From Kitasatospora kifunensis (GTDB taxonomy: Bacteria > Actinomycetota > Actinomycetes > Streptomycetales > Streptomycetaceae), in assembly GCF_014203855.1 (NCBI RefSeq), contig NZ_JACHJV010000001.1, positions 5,456,001 through 5,520,000 of the forward strand: a stretch of DNA of 64,000 nt. Direction: 5' to 3'. A program made the translations under genes and the position numbers. How positions within the stretch are numbered: the stretch's first letter is position 1; the number at the start of each line of letters is the position of its first letter. The notes under the pieces were generated by a model that was not told where the DNA came from, ran no database searches, and was given only the letters and a program-made list of their open reading frames with translations. Of this stretch, positions 35,823 to 44,909 are shown one piece after another.

Positions 35823-38327
35823 TCACACCCAGGTCCGCGGTCGGGTCCGGTTGGCCTGCTCGACCAGCTCGATCCTGGCCGCGGGCTGCTCCGCGAGCCG
35901 GGCCAGCACCCGGTAGGAGCGCTCCAGGGCGAATCGCAGCTCGCGCTCGACGGCGCCGTGCCCGAGCACGGTCACCTCCGGGCCGCCGGGCTTGCCGGAC
36001 AGGGTCCAGCCGAGCGCGGCCTGGAGCACCTCCACCGACAGCTCCTCGCGCCGCCGGTCGTCCAGGCCGAGCGCGTCGAGCTGGGCGGAGCTCGCGGTCA
36101 GGTCGGCGCCCAGCGGCTCCTGCCCGGAGCGCTCGCGCAGCCGGGCCCGGATGCCCGCGACCCGAGCGGCCGTGTAGTGGCTGGAGGTGTCGGGCACCGA
36201 CTCCAGGGCGCGCACCGCGCCGGCCCGGTCGCCCGCCGCCAGGTTCACCCTGGCCAGGCCGAAGGCGGCGCTGACGTAGGAGTGGTCGCAGGTCCACACC
36301 AGGCGGTAGAACTCGGCCGCGTCCTCGCCGTTGCGCAGCAGTTCGGCACAGACGGCCAGGGCCAGCTTGGGTGCCGCCTCGCCGGGGAAGGCGTCGTAGA
36401 TCGCGTCGAAGGCCTCGGCGGCGGCCTCCACCAGTGCCCGGGACTGGGCGGTCTCGCCGGCTGCACCTGCCGCCGTCAGCTGGGACAGCCCGCGGTACCA
36501 GACCACCCGCCAGTCGTCCGAGTGGTCCGACTGCAGTTCGGCCAGCGCCTGGGCGGCGTCGGTGTGTCGGCCCAGCTCGATCAGGGCGCGCAGTTCGCGC
36601 AGCCGGCGCTCCACCGAGTTGACCGGCGCGCTCTGCAGCGCGGTGAGGACGTCGGCGGCCCGAGTGGCCATCAGCGCGGCCAGGAAGCCGGAGTTGGGGT
36701 CGTTGGGGTCGACTCTGGGCACCGGCAGGGCCAGCGCCACGGCCGAGGCGTCGAGCGTGGCCAGTCGCGGCAGGCCCGGCGTCGGCGGCTCGCCCTCGGT
36801 CACCAACTCGGTGTCCACCACTCGTAGTTCTGGGCCGAATAGGGTGGACAGGGCGGGCCGCTGGCCGCCGTCCTTGAGCGCCAGGACCTCGCGCAGCACC
36901 CCGGTGAGCTGGTCGGCCATCTCCTCGGCGGAGGAGAACCGGCGGCTGGGGTCCGGGTCGGTGGCGCGCACCAGCAGGCGGTAGAAGGACTCGTACTCGG
37001 CGAAGACCGGCACCTCTTCGGGGCCGGGCAGCTCGTCCACCCAGGTGGTGCTGTAGCCCTGGAAGTCGAAGGTGAGCACGGCCAGCGTGCGGGCCACGGT
37101 GTAGAGGTCGGAGGCGGGCGAGGGGCCGTCGGTGGCGATCTCGGGGGCCTGGTAGCCGACCGTGCCGTAGATCGGGCCGTCGTCGTCGAAGCGGCGCACC
37201 GCGCCCATGTCGATGACCTTGAGCGAGTCCTCGCTCTGGATCACGTTGTCGATCTTGAAGTCGCAGTAGACCAGGCCCCGGCTGTGCAGGTATCCCAGCG
37301 CCGGCAGCGCCTCCAGCGCGTACGCGATGGCCTGCTCGACCGGCAGCGGCTCGCGCCGCCCCTCGGGCGTGCGCCGCTCGTTGGCGATCTCCTTGAGCGA
37401 CTTGCCGCCGACGTACTCCATCACGATGTAGCCGTCGACCGAGCCGGTGCGCAGGTCCGGGTGCTCGACGAAGTTGATGATCCGGACGATGTTCGGGTGG
37501 TCCACCTCGGCGAGGAAGCGCCGCTCGGCGATCGCCACCGCCAGCGCGTCCTCGTCGCCGGTGTCCAGCAGGCCCTTGAGCACCACCCAGCGGTCGGAGA
37601 CCCGGCGGTCCACCGCCAGGTAGATCCAGCCGAGGCCGCCGTGCGCCAGGCAGCCGAGCACCTCGTACTGGCCGCCGACCAGGTCGCCGCGGCGCAGCTT
37701 GGGGGTGAACGAGTACGCCGTACCGCAGTTGGTGCAGAAGCCGTCGGGGCGGCCCGGGCGGCCGTTCTTCTCCCGGCCCACCGGCTGCTCGCAGCTGCTG
37801 CAGAACCGCTTGCGCTCGGGAACCTCCGGGTTCTCCAGCACGGCCAGGGCCGGGTCGGCACGCGGCACCGGAGGCACCGTCACCAGACCGGCGCCCAGTC
37901 GGCTGCGGTTGCTGCCGGTGCCGGTGGACTTGCTGCTGCGCACCGAGACCGAGCCGCGGGTGCCGGTGCGGGTGGAGCGGTGCGAGCGCGAGCGGCCCGA
38001 CATCGACCGGGAGCCGGTGCGGCTGGAGGGTATCGAGCGCACCGAGGAGGAGTCGGGGGCGCCCGACCTGGCGGCGGGCACCGAGGCCCGGACGGAGCCG
38101 CCCGCCTCGGGGGCCAGGCCGCACTCGTCGCAGAACCCGTCCGCGTCGATGGCGCCCGAGCAGCCGCCGTGCGCGCAGGGCGACCCGGGTCCGGCGGCGG
38201 CACCGCTCGCGGCACGGGAGGCCTGCGCGGCCGGCACCGCCAGCGGCGCCAGGCCGCACTCGGTGCAGTAGCCGTCCTCGTCGATCACCCCGCCGGAGCA
38301 GTCCGGCCGCACACACGCTTCGCCCAT
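35823..38327 (-). CDS. pknG: PknG-type Ser/Thr protein kinase with zinc ribbons and TPR
   Basis: The 834-aa protein is read from the ATG at 38327 (MGEACVRPDC), with GGGGGA upstream; the longer frame to 39026 overlaps the upstream gene. Three N-terminal Cys-rich elements are present: C5/C10/C21/C24, C51/C56/C66/C69 and a rubredoxin-like CSSC...CTNC near residue 170. The kinase domain, about 205-480, has a Gly-poor nucleotide loop, VYCDFKIDN in place of HRDLKxxN and IDMGAV in place of DFG, the same substitutions as mycobacterial PknG. TPR-like helices fill about 560-760. This is the PknG architecture (redox ribbon, kinase, TPR) with two additional ribbons. In mycobacteria PknG controls glutamate metabolism through an FHA protein. 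Confidence 0.92.
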   Translation of the reverse strand: MGEACVRPDCSGGVIDEDGYCTECGLAPLAVPAAQASRAASGAAAGPGSPCAHGGCSGAIDADGFCDECGLAPEAGGSVRASVPAARSGAPDSSSVRSIPSSRTGSRSMSGRSRSHRSTRTGTRGSVSVRSSKSTGTGSNRSRLGAGLVTVPPVPRADPALAVLENPEVPERKRFCSSCEQPVGREKNGRPGRPDGFCTNCGTAYSFTPKLRRGDLVGGQYEVLGCLAHGGLGWIYLAVDRRVSDRWVVLKGLLDTGDEDALAVAIAERRFLAEVDHPNIVRIINFVEHPDLRTGSVDGYIVMEYVGGKSLKEIANERRTPEGRREPLPVEQAIAYALEALPALGYLHSRGLVYCDFKIDNVIQSEDSLKVIDMGAVRRFDDDGPIYGTVGYQAPEIATDGPSPASDLYTVARTLAVLTFDFQGYSTTWVDELPGPEEVPVFAEYESFYRLLVRATDPDPSRRFSSAEEMADQLTGVLREVLALKDGGQRPALSTLFGPELRVVDTELVTEGEPPTPGLPRLATLDASAVALALPVPRVDPNDPNSGFLAALMATRAADVLTALQSAPVNSVERRLRELRALIELGRHTDAAQALAELQSDHSDDWRVVWYRGLSQLTAAGAAGETAQSRALVEAAAEAFDAIYDAFPGEAAPKLALAVCAELLRNGEDAAEFYRLVWTCDHSYVSAAFGLARVNLAAGDRAGAVRALESVPDTSSHYTAARVAGIRARLRERSGQEPLGADLTASSAQLDALGLDDRRREELSVEVLQAALGWTLSGKPGGPEVTVLGHGAVERELRFALERSYRVLARLAEQPAARIELVEQANRTRPRTWV

Positions 38328-38332
38328 GGTTC

Positions 38333-39682
38333 TCAATCCCCCTGTCCGTCGTACCGCCGCGCGTCCTGCGGCGCCGCCGCCGGACGCAGGGCCTGCTGGA
38401 ACCTGGCCACCGCGGCCGCTGCCGCGCGCAGATCGCACGGCGCGCTCCACAGCAGCCACCGAGCCTTCTCGTACCGCTCGATCACCTCGGGGTCCTCGGC
38501 CACCCCGAGCCTGGCCGCCATCGCCTTGTAGGCGTCCAGGCGCCCGCGCAGCTCGGCCCGTTCGGCCAGCGGCGCGGTCACCTCGGTCAGCGACTGCCGA
38601 GCCCGGCTCAACTCCCGGGCCGCCTGCTCCTCCAAGGCGTCCAGCAGCGGCGCCAGCCGGTGCCACTGCCCGCTCTGGCGCAGCTCCGCCGCCTGGTGCA
38701 CGCTCTCGCGCAGCGCCGCCAGCGGTCCCGGCACGGCCGGCACCTCGGTGGCCGCGATCTTGGCCAGCACCTCGCCGCGGGCCTGCCGGGCCTCGCCCAG
38801 CGTGGCGTCCGCGCGCCGCAGCAGATCGGCCACCTGGTGCAGCCGCTCGTCCGCCTCGTCGCGCAGCCGCAGCAGTTGCTCCAGCTCGACCCGGACGTTG
38901 TCCAGCGCCCGACCCGCCTGGTCGAACCGCTCGGTGTCGACCGCTCCGGCCGCGGTGGCCTGCGCGACCGCCACCCCGGAGCCGTACTCGGTGCCACGCT
39001 GGGCGGGCACCCGGGCCGGGCGCCACAGGGCCAGCGGATCGGCCAGCACCTCGGCCCGAAGCGTGCTCAACTCCCGCTCCAGCCGGGTCAGCTCGTCACC
39101 CAGCGGGTGCGCGCCGGCCCGCACGCCGACCGAGGCGGCCAGCGAGGCCACCCGGCGCAGCTCGGCCAGCAGCAGGTCGATCCGGGTCGGCAGCGCCGAC
39201 CAGACCGCGTCGGCGGCGCCGACCACCTCCAGCACGGTGGCGTACCAGGTGTTCATCCGGTCCATCAGCTCGGTGAGGCTGATCTGCTCCACCAGCCGGG
39301 CCGGGCCGGTCAGTTGCCGGGCCGCGTCGGGCAGCTGGCCGCCCGAGACGGTGACCGCGCGGCCGCGCAGCAGCTCGGTCAGCTCGGCCAGTTCGGGTGA
39401 GCTCGGGCGCATCCGGCGCGAACGCACCGCGCGGGCGGCGGCCAGCGCTTCGGAGTAGCGGTCGAAGAAGGCCCACAGCAGGGAGAGTCCCTGCGCGGCC
39501 ACCGACCACCGCTCCTCGGTGCGCCCGGACAGGGCCGCGCCCTCCAGCAGGCGCCGACCGGGGTGGTCCTGCAGCGCGAGCAGCGCGGCCTCGACGGCCT
39601 CGCGTTCGGCGCTCAGTCGGGCCAACTCGCGGTCCACCTCCTCCCGGCTCAGCACCGGGCCAGCGGATCCTGTCAACGCCAC
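38333..39682 (-). CDS. Coiled-coil protein of the PknG operon
   Basis: The 449-aa protein starts at the GTG at 39682 with GAGGAGAG about 8 bases upstream. I recognise no enzyme motif. It is almost wholly helical with heptad-like stretches: SREEVDRELARLSAEREAVEAALLALQ at the N-terminus, LELEQLLRLRDEADERLHQVADLLRRADATL in the middle and ERYEKARWLLWSAP near the end. There is no signal or membrane segment. The stop is 5 bases before the pknG start, and the gene separates glnH from pknG. I infer a cytosolic adaptor that helps couple the GlnX sensor to the kinase. Confidence 0.7.
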   Translation of the reverse strand: MALTGSAGPVLSREEVDRELARLSAEREAVEAALLALQDHPGRRLLEGAALSGRTEERWSVAAQGLSLLWAFFDRYSEALAAARAVRSRRMRPSSPELAELTELLRGRAVTVSGGQLPDAARQLTGPARLVEQISLTELMDRMNTWYATVLEVVGAADAVWSALPTRIDLLLAELRRVASLAASVGVRAGAHPLGDELTRLERELSTLRAEVLADPLALWRPARVPAQRGTEYGSGVAVAQATAAGAVDTERFDQAGRALDNVRVELEQLLRLRDEADERLHQVADLLRRADATLGEARQARGEVLAKIAATEVPAVPGPLAALRESVHQAAELRQSGQWHRLAPLLDALEEQAARELSRARQSLTEVTAPLAERAELRGRLDAYKAMAARLGVAEDPEVIERYEKARWLLWSAPCDLRAAAAAVARFQQALRPAAAPQDARRYDGQGD

Positions 39683-39768
39683 GCCCTTCTCTCCTCAGGT
39701 AACGGTTCATCGGTTGTTGCGGGGCCAGTCTCCACCCGGCGTCCGGTGCGCCGTCAGGCAGGTCGGCG

Positions 39769-40782
39769 TCAGGGCAGGTAGTTGGCCGGCGGCGGGCCGC
39801 CGGAGGGGCCCAGGTAGTTGGCGAGCCACTTGTCGTAACTGGCCTGCCAGCCGCCGTTCTGCCGGTAGTCGGCCAGCACCTGGTTGACCCGGGCCACCAG
39901 GTCGGGGGCGTTCTTGGCCATCGCGACCCCGTAGGGCTCGTTGGTGATGGAGGGCCCGATCACCTGGACCGTCGGGTCCTGGGCGGCCTGGCCGACCGCG
40001 ATCGCGTTGTCGGTCAGCGTGACGTCCACTTGACCGAGCTGCATCAGCACCAGGCAGTCCAGGTCGTTGCCGACCACCTTGATCGCCGCCGTGCCGCGCG
40101 GATTCTGCCCGAGCTGCTCCTGCGCGGTGGAGGAGCTCGACACGCACACCGTCTTTCCCTTCAGCGCGTCGTCGACGCTCTTCGCCTTGGCCGCCTTCGG
40201 CACCACCACCTGCTGCCCGGCCTGGAAGTACACCGTGGAGAAGGCCACGTCGTTGAGCCGGTCGCAAGTGATCGTCATGGTACGCGCGATCAGGTCGACT
40301 TCGCCGCTCTTAATGGCTTCTATACGGTCGGCGGTCGGCACCATCTTGAACTCGACCTTGTTCGGATCGCCCAGGATCGCCTGCGCGATCGCGCGCACGA
40401 TGTCGATGTCGAAGCCCTCCACCTGGCCGGTGGAGGGGTCGCGGAAGCCCCAGTGGTAGTTGTTCTGGTCGACGCCCGCGATCAGCACGCCGCGCTTCTT
40501 GATCGCGCTCACCGCAGGGCCGTTGTCGCTGCTGCTCGGCGGCAGGCTCTTGGTCGGGTCGCAGCTCTGGGCGCCGGTCTGGGCGCCCGCCAGGGTGTTG
40601 GCCCGTACGGCGCCGGTGGCCGCGACCGCGGCCGCCGCCGGCCGTTCGGGGGCGCCGGTCGCCGAGCCCGCGAGCGTGAGCGGGGTCAGCAGGGCGGTGG
40701 CGATCAGGAGGGCTCGCGCCCTTGGCAGTCGGTTCATCTGACCCCCGCTCATCGGTACCTCGTTCATCGGTACCTCGCTCAT
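39769..40782 (-). CDS. glnH: GlnH-like amino-acid binding protein
   Basis: A periplasmic-binding-protein type II of 337 aa if the first ATG (40782, overlapping the glnX stop as ATGA) is used. GVDQNNYHWGFRDPSTGQVEGFDIDIVRAIAQAILGD, then VEFKMVPTADRIEAIKSGEVDLIARTMTIT, is the glutamate/aspartate-binding signature. Residues 1-25 are three in-frame repeats with alternative starts, then RARALLIATALLTPLTLAG as signal segment. No lipobox Cys follows, unlike mycobacterial GlnH, which is a lipoprotein, so the mature protein is probably soluble or held by GlnX. No ABC permease or ATPase is nearby, which argues for a sensing role. Confidence 0.87.
   Translation of the reverse strand: MSEVPMNEVPMSGGQMNRLPRARALLIATALLTPLTLAGSATGAPERPAAAAVAATGAVRANTLAGAQTGAQSCDPTKSLPPSSSDNGPAVSAIKKRGVLIAGVDQNNYHWGFRDPSTGQVEGFDIDIVRAIAQAILGDPNKVEFKMVPTADRIEAIKSGEVDLIARTMTITCDRLNDVAFSTVYFQAGQQVVVPKAAKAKSVDDALKGKTVCVSSSSTAQEQLGQNPRGTAAIKVVGNDLDCLVLMQLGQVDVTLTDNAIAVGQAAQDPTVQVIGPSITNEPYGVAMAKNAPDLVARVNQVLADYRQNGGWQASYDKWLANYLGPSGGPPPANYLP
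40737..40782 (-). repeat. Tandem 15-bp repeat carrying three in-frame glnH start sites
   Basis: GAGGTACCGATGA(G/A)C recurs at a 15-base (five-codon) period, so three to four ATG codons (residues 1, 6, 11 and 16) are in frame. Most have a GAGGT-like ribosome binding site 5-7 bases upstream. The first overlaps the stop of glnX. Confidence 0.7.
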
Positions 40783-42170
40783 CGGTACTCCGCCAGGCGT
40801 CGGCCGACTCCGCGCAGCACCCCGGCCGCGCCGAGCAGGGTGAGCACGCTCGCGGCGAAGACGACCGTGGCGGTGGCGTCCCGCCCGTTCTTGGCCGCGC
40901 TCAGGAAGTCGGCCTGCTCGACCTTGACCGCGTTCGCGAGGTCCTGGTCCAGGCTCTGGTAGACCGGCTGGGCGCTGTCCGCGCCGGTGCCCACGGTGGC
41001 GTCCAAAGCGCCCTGGTAGTCGCCGGCGTTGTTCTTGGCGTCGGCCGCGGCATGCCGCTGGGTCCACAGCGCGAACTGGTCGCGGGCCGCCTGGATGCTG
41101 CTCGTCGCGCCGCCGGGGGCCAGCAGTTCGGCGCTCGCCAGCGCGCTGCTGTCGGCCTTGACCGCGCTCGTCCACTGGTCCGCGTACTGGGTGGTGGAGC
41201 CGCGGGCGACCAGGTTGAGGTTCTCCGCGGTGCGGGCCTGCAGCGAGTTCACCCGGGCCAGGTTCAGCGCCTTGAGCGGGGTCGCACCGTGCTTGAGGCT
41301 GTCGGACAGTGCCGAGTCGGCCGCCAGCACCCCGCCGGTCAGCCAGAGCAGGGTGGCCAGCACCGCGGCCGTGGTGCCCAGCAGCCCGAGGTTGAACACC
41401 CGCTTGGTCCGCCGGAACAGCCGCAGTTGGAACCAGAACAGCGCCGCCAGCACCAGCACGCCGAGCACGTAGGCCGCCCAGGGGGTGGCCTGCGCGTCGG
41501 CGTAGTCGTGGTTCAGCCGGGCCAGTTCGGCGTCCGAGAGCTGCTGGGCGGCCGGCAGCAGTTGGGTCTGCATGGAGTGGGAGGCGTAGCTCAGATAGGC
41601 CGCACCGAGCGGCAGGCCCTGCCGGTCGTTGGTCCGCGCGGTCTCCACCAGGCCCGAGTAGACGGAGAGTTGCTGGTTGAGCTGGGAGATCGAAGCCTGC
41701 GCCTGACCGGAGCCGCCGCTCTGCGCGGCGGCCTGGCTGAGCAGAGCGGCGGCGCCCGCGAGGTCGTCCTGGTAGCGCTGGCGCACCTGGTGCGGTTCGT
41801 TGCCGGCCAGCAGGAAGCCCGAGGCGGCGGTGGTGTCGGCATCCGCCAGCGAGCGGTAGATCTCGGCCGCGTTCTGGCTCAGCGGCTGACTGTGGCTCAC
41901 CACCTGGTCGGCGGCCTGGCTGCGGTCGGTCACCTGCCAGCCGGTCAGCGCGCCGAAACCGAGGACCAGGACGACCAGGCCGATCGAGGTCAGCCGCAGT
42001 TGGCCCGGGGCGGTGCGGGCCGCGGCCCGCCACTGGTCGCGCCGCCGCAGCCGCGCAGGTGCGGTCGGTTGCGGTGCGGTCGGTGCTGCTGGTTGGTGCC
42101 GCGGATACGCGGGTGGCGCGCCGCCACCCTGTCCCGGCGGTCGAGTCGCCGGCTGTGCTGGTGTCGCCAC
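40779..42170 (-). CDS. glnX: GlnX-like four-helix membrane sensor
   Basis: The protein is 463 aa from the GTG at 42170, which has GGGGAGGG 8 bases upstream; the longer frame to 42326 lacks such a site. A Pro/Gln-rich cytosolic N-terminus precedes helix 1 (LTSIGLVVLVLGFGALTG), then a ~150-residue extracytoplasmic helical domain, two helices around a short cytosolic loop (AAYVLGVLVLAALFWFQLRLF and LLGTTAAVLATLLWLTGG), a second helical domain, and a C-terminal helix (VFAASVLTLLGAAGV). Four membrane helices next to glnH and pknG match mycobacterial GlnX, which passes ligand binding by GlnH to PknG. This is the first gene of the operon. Confidence 0.85.
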   Translation of the reverse strand: MATPAQPATRPPGQGGGAPPAYPRHQPAAPTAPQPTAPARLRRRDQWRAAARTAPGQLRLTSIGLVVLVLGFGALTGWQVTDRSQAADQVVSHSQPLSQNAAEIYRSLADADTTAASGFLLAGNEPHQVRQRYQDDLAGAAALLSQAAAQSGGSGQAQASISQLNQQLSVYSGLVETARTNDRQGLPLGAAYLSYASHSMQTQLLPAAQQLSDAELARLNHDYADAQATPWAAYVLGVLVLAALFWFQLRLFRRTKRVFNLGLLGTTAAVLATLLWLTGGVLAADSALSDSLKHGATPLKALNLARVNSLQARTAENLNLVARGSTTQYADQWTSAVKADSSALASAELLAPGGATSSIQAARDQFALWTQRHAAADAKNNAGDYQGALDATVGTGADSAQPVYQSLDQDLANAVKVEQADFLSAAKNGRDATATVVFAASVLTLLGAAGVLRGVGRRLAEYR

Positions 42171-42497
42171 CCGCCCCACCCTCCCCAGTGGGCCACCCCG
42201 ACGGTCGGGGGAGCGGCCCGTTGCGAGCAGTATGGCCACCGGGTCCGACGGCCACACGTGACGTGCGCTGCAGTTGTGAAGTTCTCGTGGCTCAGAGGGA
42301 CCGGCAGCAGGGGCCGGCGGGTCCAAGACGCGAGGGGCACCCTATGCGGTTCCGGCCTCGGTCGGGAGGGGTTCGGAGGGCCCGCGACGGATCTTGCCGG
42401 GGGCGCGACACGGTGCCCCGCCGACCGTGATCGTCCGCGGGTCGGCCATGATGGCTCGGGAACCCGCCGCACCCGGGCGGAGCATGGAGCGCGAACG

Positions 42498-43526
42498 ATG
42501 CAGAGCACAGCAGTCCTGACCACGGCGGCCGGCTACCACGGTCCGCCGCCCTGGCAGTGGGCCGACCTGGCCACCTCGTGGACCGCCGAGCCGGTGGTCC
42601 TGACGCTGGCCGTGCTGCTCGGCGGCGGCTACCTGTTGGGCGTGCGGGCCCTGGCCAAGGCCGGCACCCGCTGGCAGCCCACCCGCACGGTGGCGTTCCT
42701 CGGTGGACTGCTGCTCTGGGTCTGGGCCACCTGCTCGGGGCTGGGCGTCTACGAGCGGATCCTGTTCACCGACCGGGCCGTGCAGGTGGTCCTGCTGCTG
42801 ATGCTGGTGCCGCTCTTCCTCGCGCTCGGCGCGCCGATCTCGCTGCTGGCCGAGGCCGCCTCACCGGTGTGGCGGGAGCGGATCCTGCGGGCGCTGCGCA
42901 GCGGCCCGTCCAAGGTGCTGATGTTCCCGGCCATCTCGACCGCGCTGTTGATGGCGCCGCCCTGGCTGCTCTACTTCACCCCTTGGTACGAGAAGTCGCT
43001 CAGCAGCGGGGCCTGGAACATCGGGCTGCACGTGTCGCTGGTGCTGCTCGGCCTGGCGTACTTCTGGCCGCGGCTGCAGATCGACCCGGTCGGGCACGAG
43101 TACCCGCACCTGGTCGGACTCTTCATCACCTTCGCCGAGGTGATCTTCGACGCGGGCCTTGGCATCGTGCTCATCTACGGCGGGCACATCGTCGCCGAGC
43201 ACTACTACGTCGCGCTGGACCGCCCGTGGGGCCCGAGCATCGCCCAGGACCAGACCTGGGGCGGCAACAGCCTCTGGGTGCTGGGCGACCTGGTGGGCCT
43301 GCCGTTCATCTGCGCGCTGGTGCGCCGCATGATCGTGCAGGGGCGCGAGGAGACCGCGGCGGTGGACGCGGAGCTGGACGCGCAGTACGAGGCCGCCGCC
43401 GCGGCGTCGACCGCGGCCGAAGGGGCCGGCGACGGGCCCGCGGCGGCGGGGGCCGGCGAGGTGGGCCTGCGCCCGTGGTGGCTGGACGACCCCAACCTCA
43501 AGCACCGCTTCGGCGCCGAGAGCTGA
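42498..43526 (+). CDS. CtaG-type cytochrome c oxidase assembly membrane protein
   Basis: The 342-aa protein starts at the ATG at 42498 with GGAG 8 bases upstream. It has seven to eight membrane helices. The motifs WATCSGLGVYERILFTDRAVQ and PPWLLYFTPWYEKSL, then GHEYPHLVGLFITFAEVIFDAGLGIVLIYGG, match the caa3_CtaG family of copper-insertion or assembly factors for haem-copper oxidases. The C-terminus (from about 290) is an Ala-rich, acidic tail with no conservation. It is divergent from the glnX operon, with a 327-bp interval from glnX start to its own. Confidence 0.88.
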   Translation: MQSTAVLTTAAGYHGPPPWQWADLATSWTAEPVVLTLAVLLGGGYLLGVRALAKAGTRWQPTRTVAFLGGLLLWVWATCSGLGVYERILFTDRAVQVVLLLMLVPLFLALGAPISLLAEAASPVWRERILRALRSGPSKVLMFPAISTALLMAPPWLLYFTPWYEKSLSSGAWNIGLHVSLVLLGLAYFWPRLQIDPVGHEYPHLVGLFITFAEVIFDAGLGIVLIYGGHIVAEHYYVALDRPWGPSIAQDQTWGGNSLWVLGDLVGLPFICALVRRMIVQGREETAAVDAELDAQYEAAAAASTAAEGAGDGPAAAGAGEVGLRPWWLDDPNLKHRFGAES

Positions 43527-43574
43527 CCGGGTCGTCAAGTGGGGCCCGAACAGGGGCTGGCTACTATCGGCACC

Positions 43575-44147
43575 ATGCAGCTGATCGGAACCGTCGCCCC
43601 TGACCGCCCGCTCCTCGTCCTGGCCGTGGCCGAGGAGGCCGCGCACCTCGACCAGGACCTGCCGGTGCTGCTCACCGGCATGGGCAAGGTCAACGCCGCT
43701 GCCGCGCTGGCCACCGTGCTGGCGAGCGGTCCGCACCCGCGCGAGGTGATCAACCTGGGCACCGCGGGCGCCCTGCGCCCGGGCCTTCAGGGGCGCGTCC
43801 ACGAGATCGGCACCGTGCTGCAGCACGACCTGGACACCCCCGGCCTGCGCGAGCTCACCGGCCGGAGCTTCGGCGGCCCGCTCACCCTGGCCGCCGACGG
43901 GCTGACCCTGGCCACCGGTGACCTCTTCGTCTCCGACTCCGCCGCCCGTGACCGCCTGGCCGCCGAGGCCCACCTGGTCGACATGGAGGGCTACGCGCTG
44001 GCCACCGTCGCCCAGCGCGCGGATGTCCCGGTGCGGTTGGTCAAGTACGTCAGCGACGAGGCCGGCGAGGGCGCGGCCCGAGCCTGGCGCGAGTCGGTCG
44101 ACGCGTGCGCCAAGCGGCTCGCGCAGTGGGCCGACGAGAACCTCTGA
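43575..44147 (+). CDS. Nucleosidase/phosphorylase-family protein (MTAN-like)
   Basis: The 190-aa protein starts at the ATG at 43575. Residues about 30-65 (LPVLLTGMGKVNAAAALATVL, then REVINLGTAGAL) and the late VDMEGYALATVAQRADVPVRLVKYVSDEA carry the phosphorylase-superfamily pattern: the MEG glutamate for ribose and a final Asp in SDEA for the base. This is typical of 5'-methylthioadenosine/adenosylhomocysteine nucleosidases, though at 190 aa it is shorter than E. coli MTAN (232). The substrate is inferred from family only. The gene follows CtaG by 48 bp in the same direction. Confidence 0.85.
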   Translation: MQLIGTVAPDRPLLVLAVAEEAAHLDQDLPVLLTGMGKVNAAAALATVLASGPHPREVINLGTAGALRPGLQGRVHEIGTVLQHDLDTPGLRELTGRSFGGPLTLAADGLTLATGDLFVSDSAARDRLAAEAHLVDMEGYALATVAQRADVPVRLVKYVSDEAGEGAARAWRESVDACAKRLAQWADENL

Positions 44148-44186
44148 CGCGGTATTCGGTTGCACGGGCGGTGCAGACTGGTCCGC

Positions 44187-44855
44187 GTGCAGAACAGCAA
44201 CCTTGCCGCGGACCAGAACCCTGCCGCGGACCAGTCACCGACAGCGCTCGACCCGCTCGACCCGCCGGAGCGGCAGATCAGGGCCGCCTACACCGACGAG
44301 ACCGTGACGGTCTACCAGGCCTACCCGCCCGAGATCGGCGAGCACGCGGCACGTCACGGCCAGTTCCCGCCCAGCTGGAGCCGGACCAGGATGACCTGGA
44401 TCAAGCCGAGCTTCCGCTGGATGATGTACCGGTGCGGTTGGGGGACCAAGGCGGGCCAGGAGGTGGTGCTGGCGCTGGAGATCACCCGGGCCGGATTCGA
44501 GTCGGCCCTCGCGCAGGCCTGCCTGTCGCACTACGACCCCAAGGTGCACGCCGACCGTGAGGCGTGGTCGGCTCGGCTGCGCGAGACCACGGTGCGGGTG
44601 CAGTGGGACCCGGAGCGCGACCTGGACCTCAAGGCGCTGCCCTACCGCTCGCTGCAGCTCGGTCTGGCCGGGCGGGCGACCCGCGACTACGCGGACCACT
44701 GGCTGCGCGGGGTGCGCGACGTGACGCCGCTCGCCCACGAGGTGCACCGGCTGGTGCGGGACGGGGACCGGGCCTCGGCCGCCGCGCTGCTGCCCGCCGA
44801 GGCACCCTATCCGCGGCTCGCGCAGGCGGTGGCGCGGGAGCTGCGCCTCTCCTGA
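44187..44855 (+). CDS. DUF4291-family protein
   Basis: The 222-aa protein matches the DUF4291 signature: RQIRAAYTDETVTVYQAYPPEIG, then RMTWIKPSFRWMMYRCGW and LEITRAGFESALAQACLSHYD. The function of the family is unknown. No membrane segment or signal is seen. The start is uncertain: I favour the GTG at 44187, but a TTG at 44160 is open in frame and neither has a good ribosome binding site. It follows the nucleosidase by 39 bp. Confidence 0.85.
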   Translation: MQNSNLAADQNPAADQSPTALDPLDPPERQIRAAYTDETVTVYQAYPPEIGEHAARHGQFPPSWSRTRMTWIKPSFRWMMYRCGWGTKAGQEVVLALEITRAGFESALAQACLSHYDPKVHADREAWSARLRETTVRVQWDPERDLDLKALPYRSLQLGLAGRATRDYADHWLRGVRDVTPLAHEVHRLVRDGDRASAAALLPAEAPYPRLAQAVARELRLS

Positions 44856-44909
44856 CGCCTGCGCCCCGCGTACGGTGGGGAAGGAGACGAGGCGGAAGGA
44901 GCGGCGGCC

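Noticed and set aside
42171..42326. 52-residue N-terminal extension of the GlnX protein
   Set aside because: The GTG at 42170 has a strong GGGGAGGG site at the right distance; the extension has no ribosome binding site.
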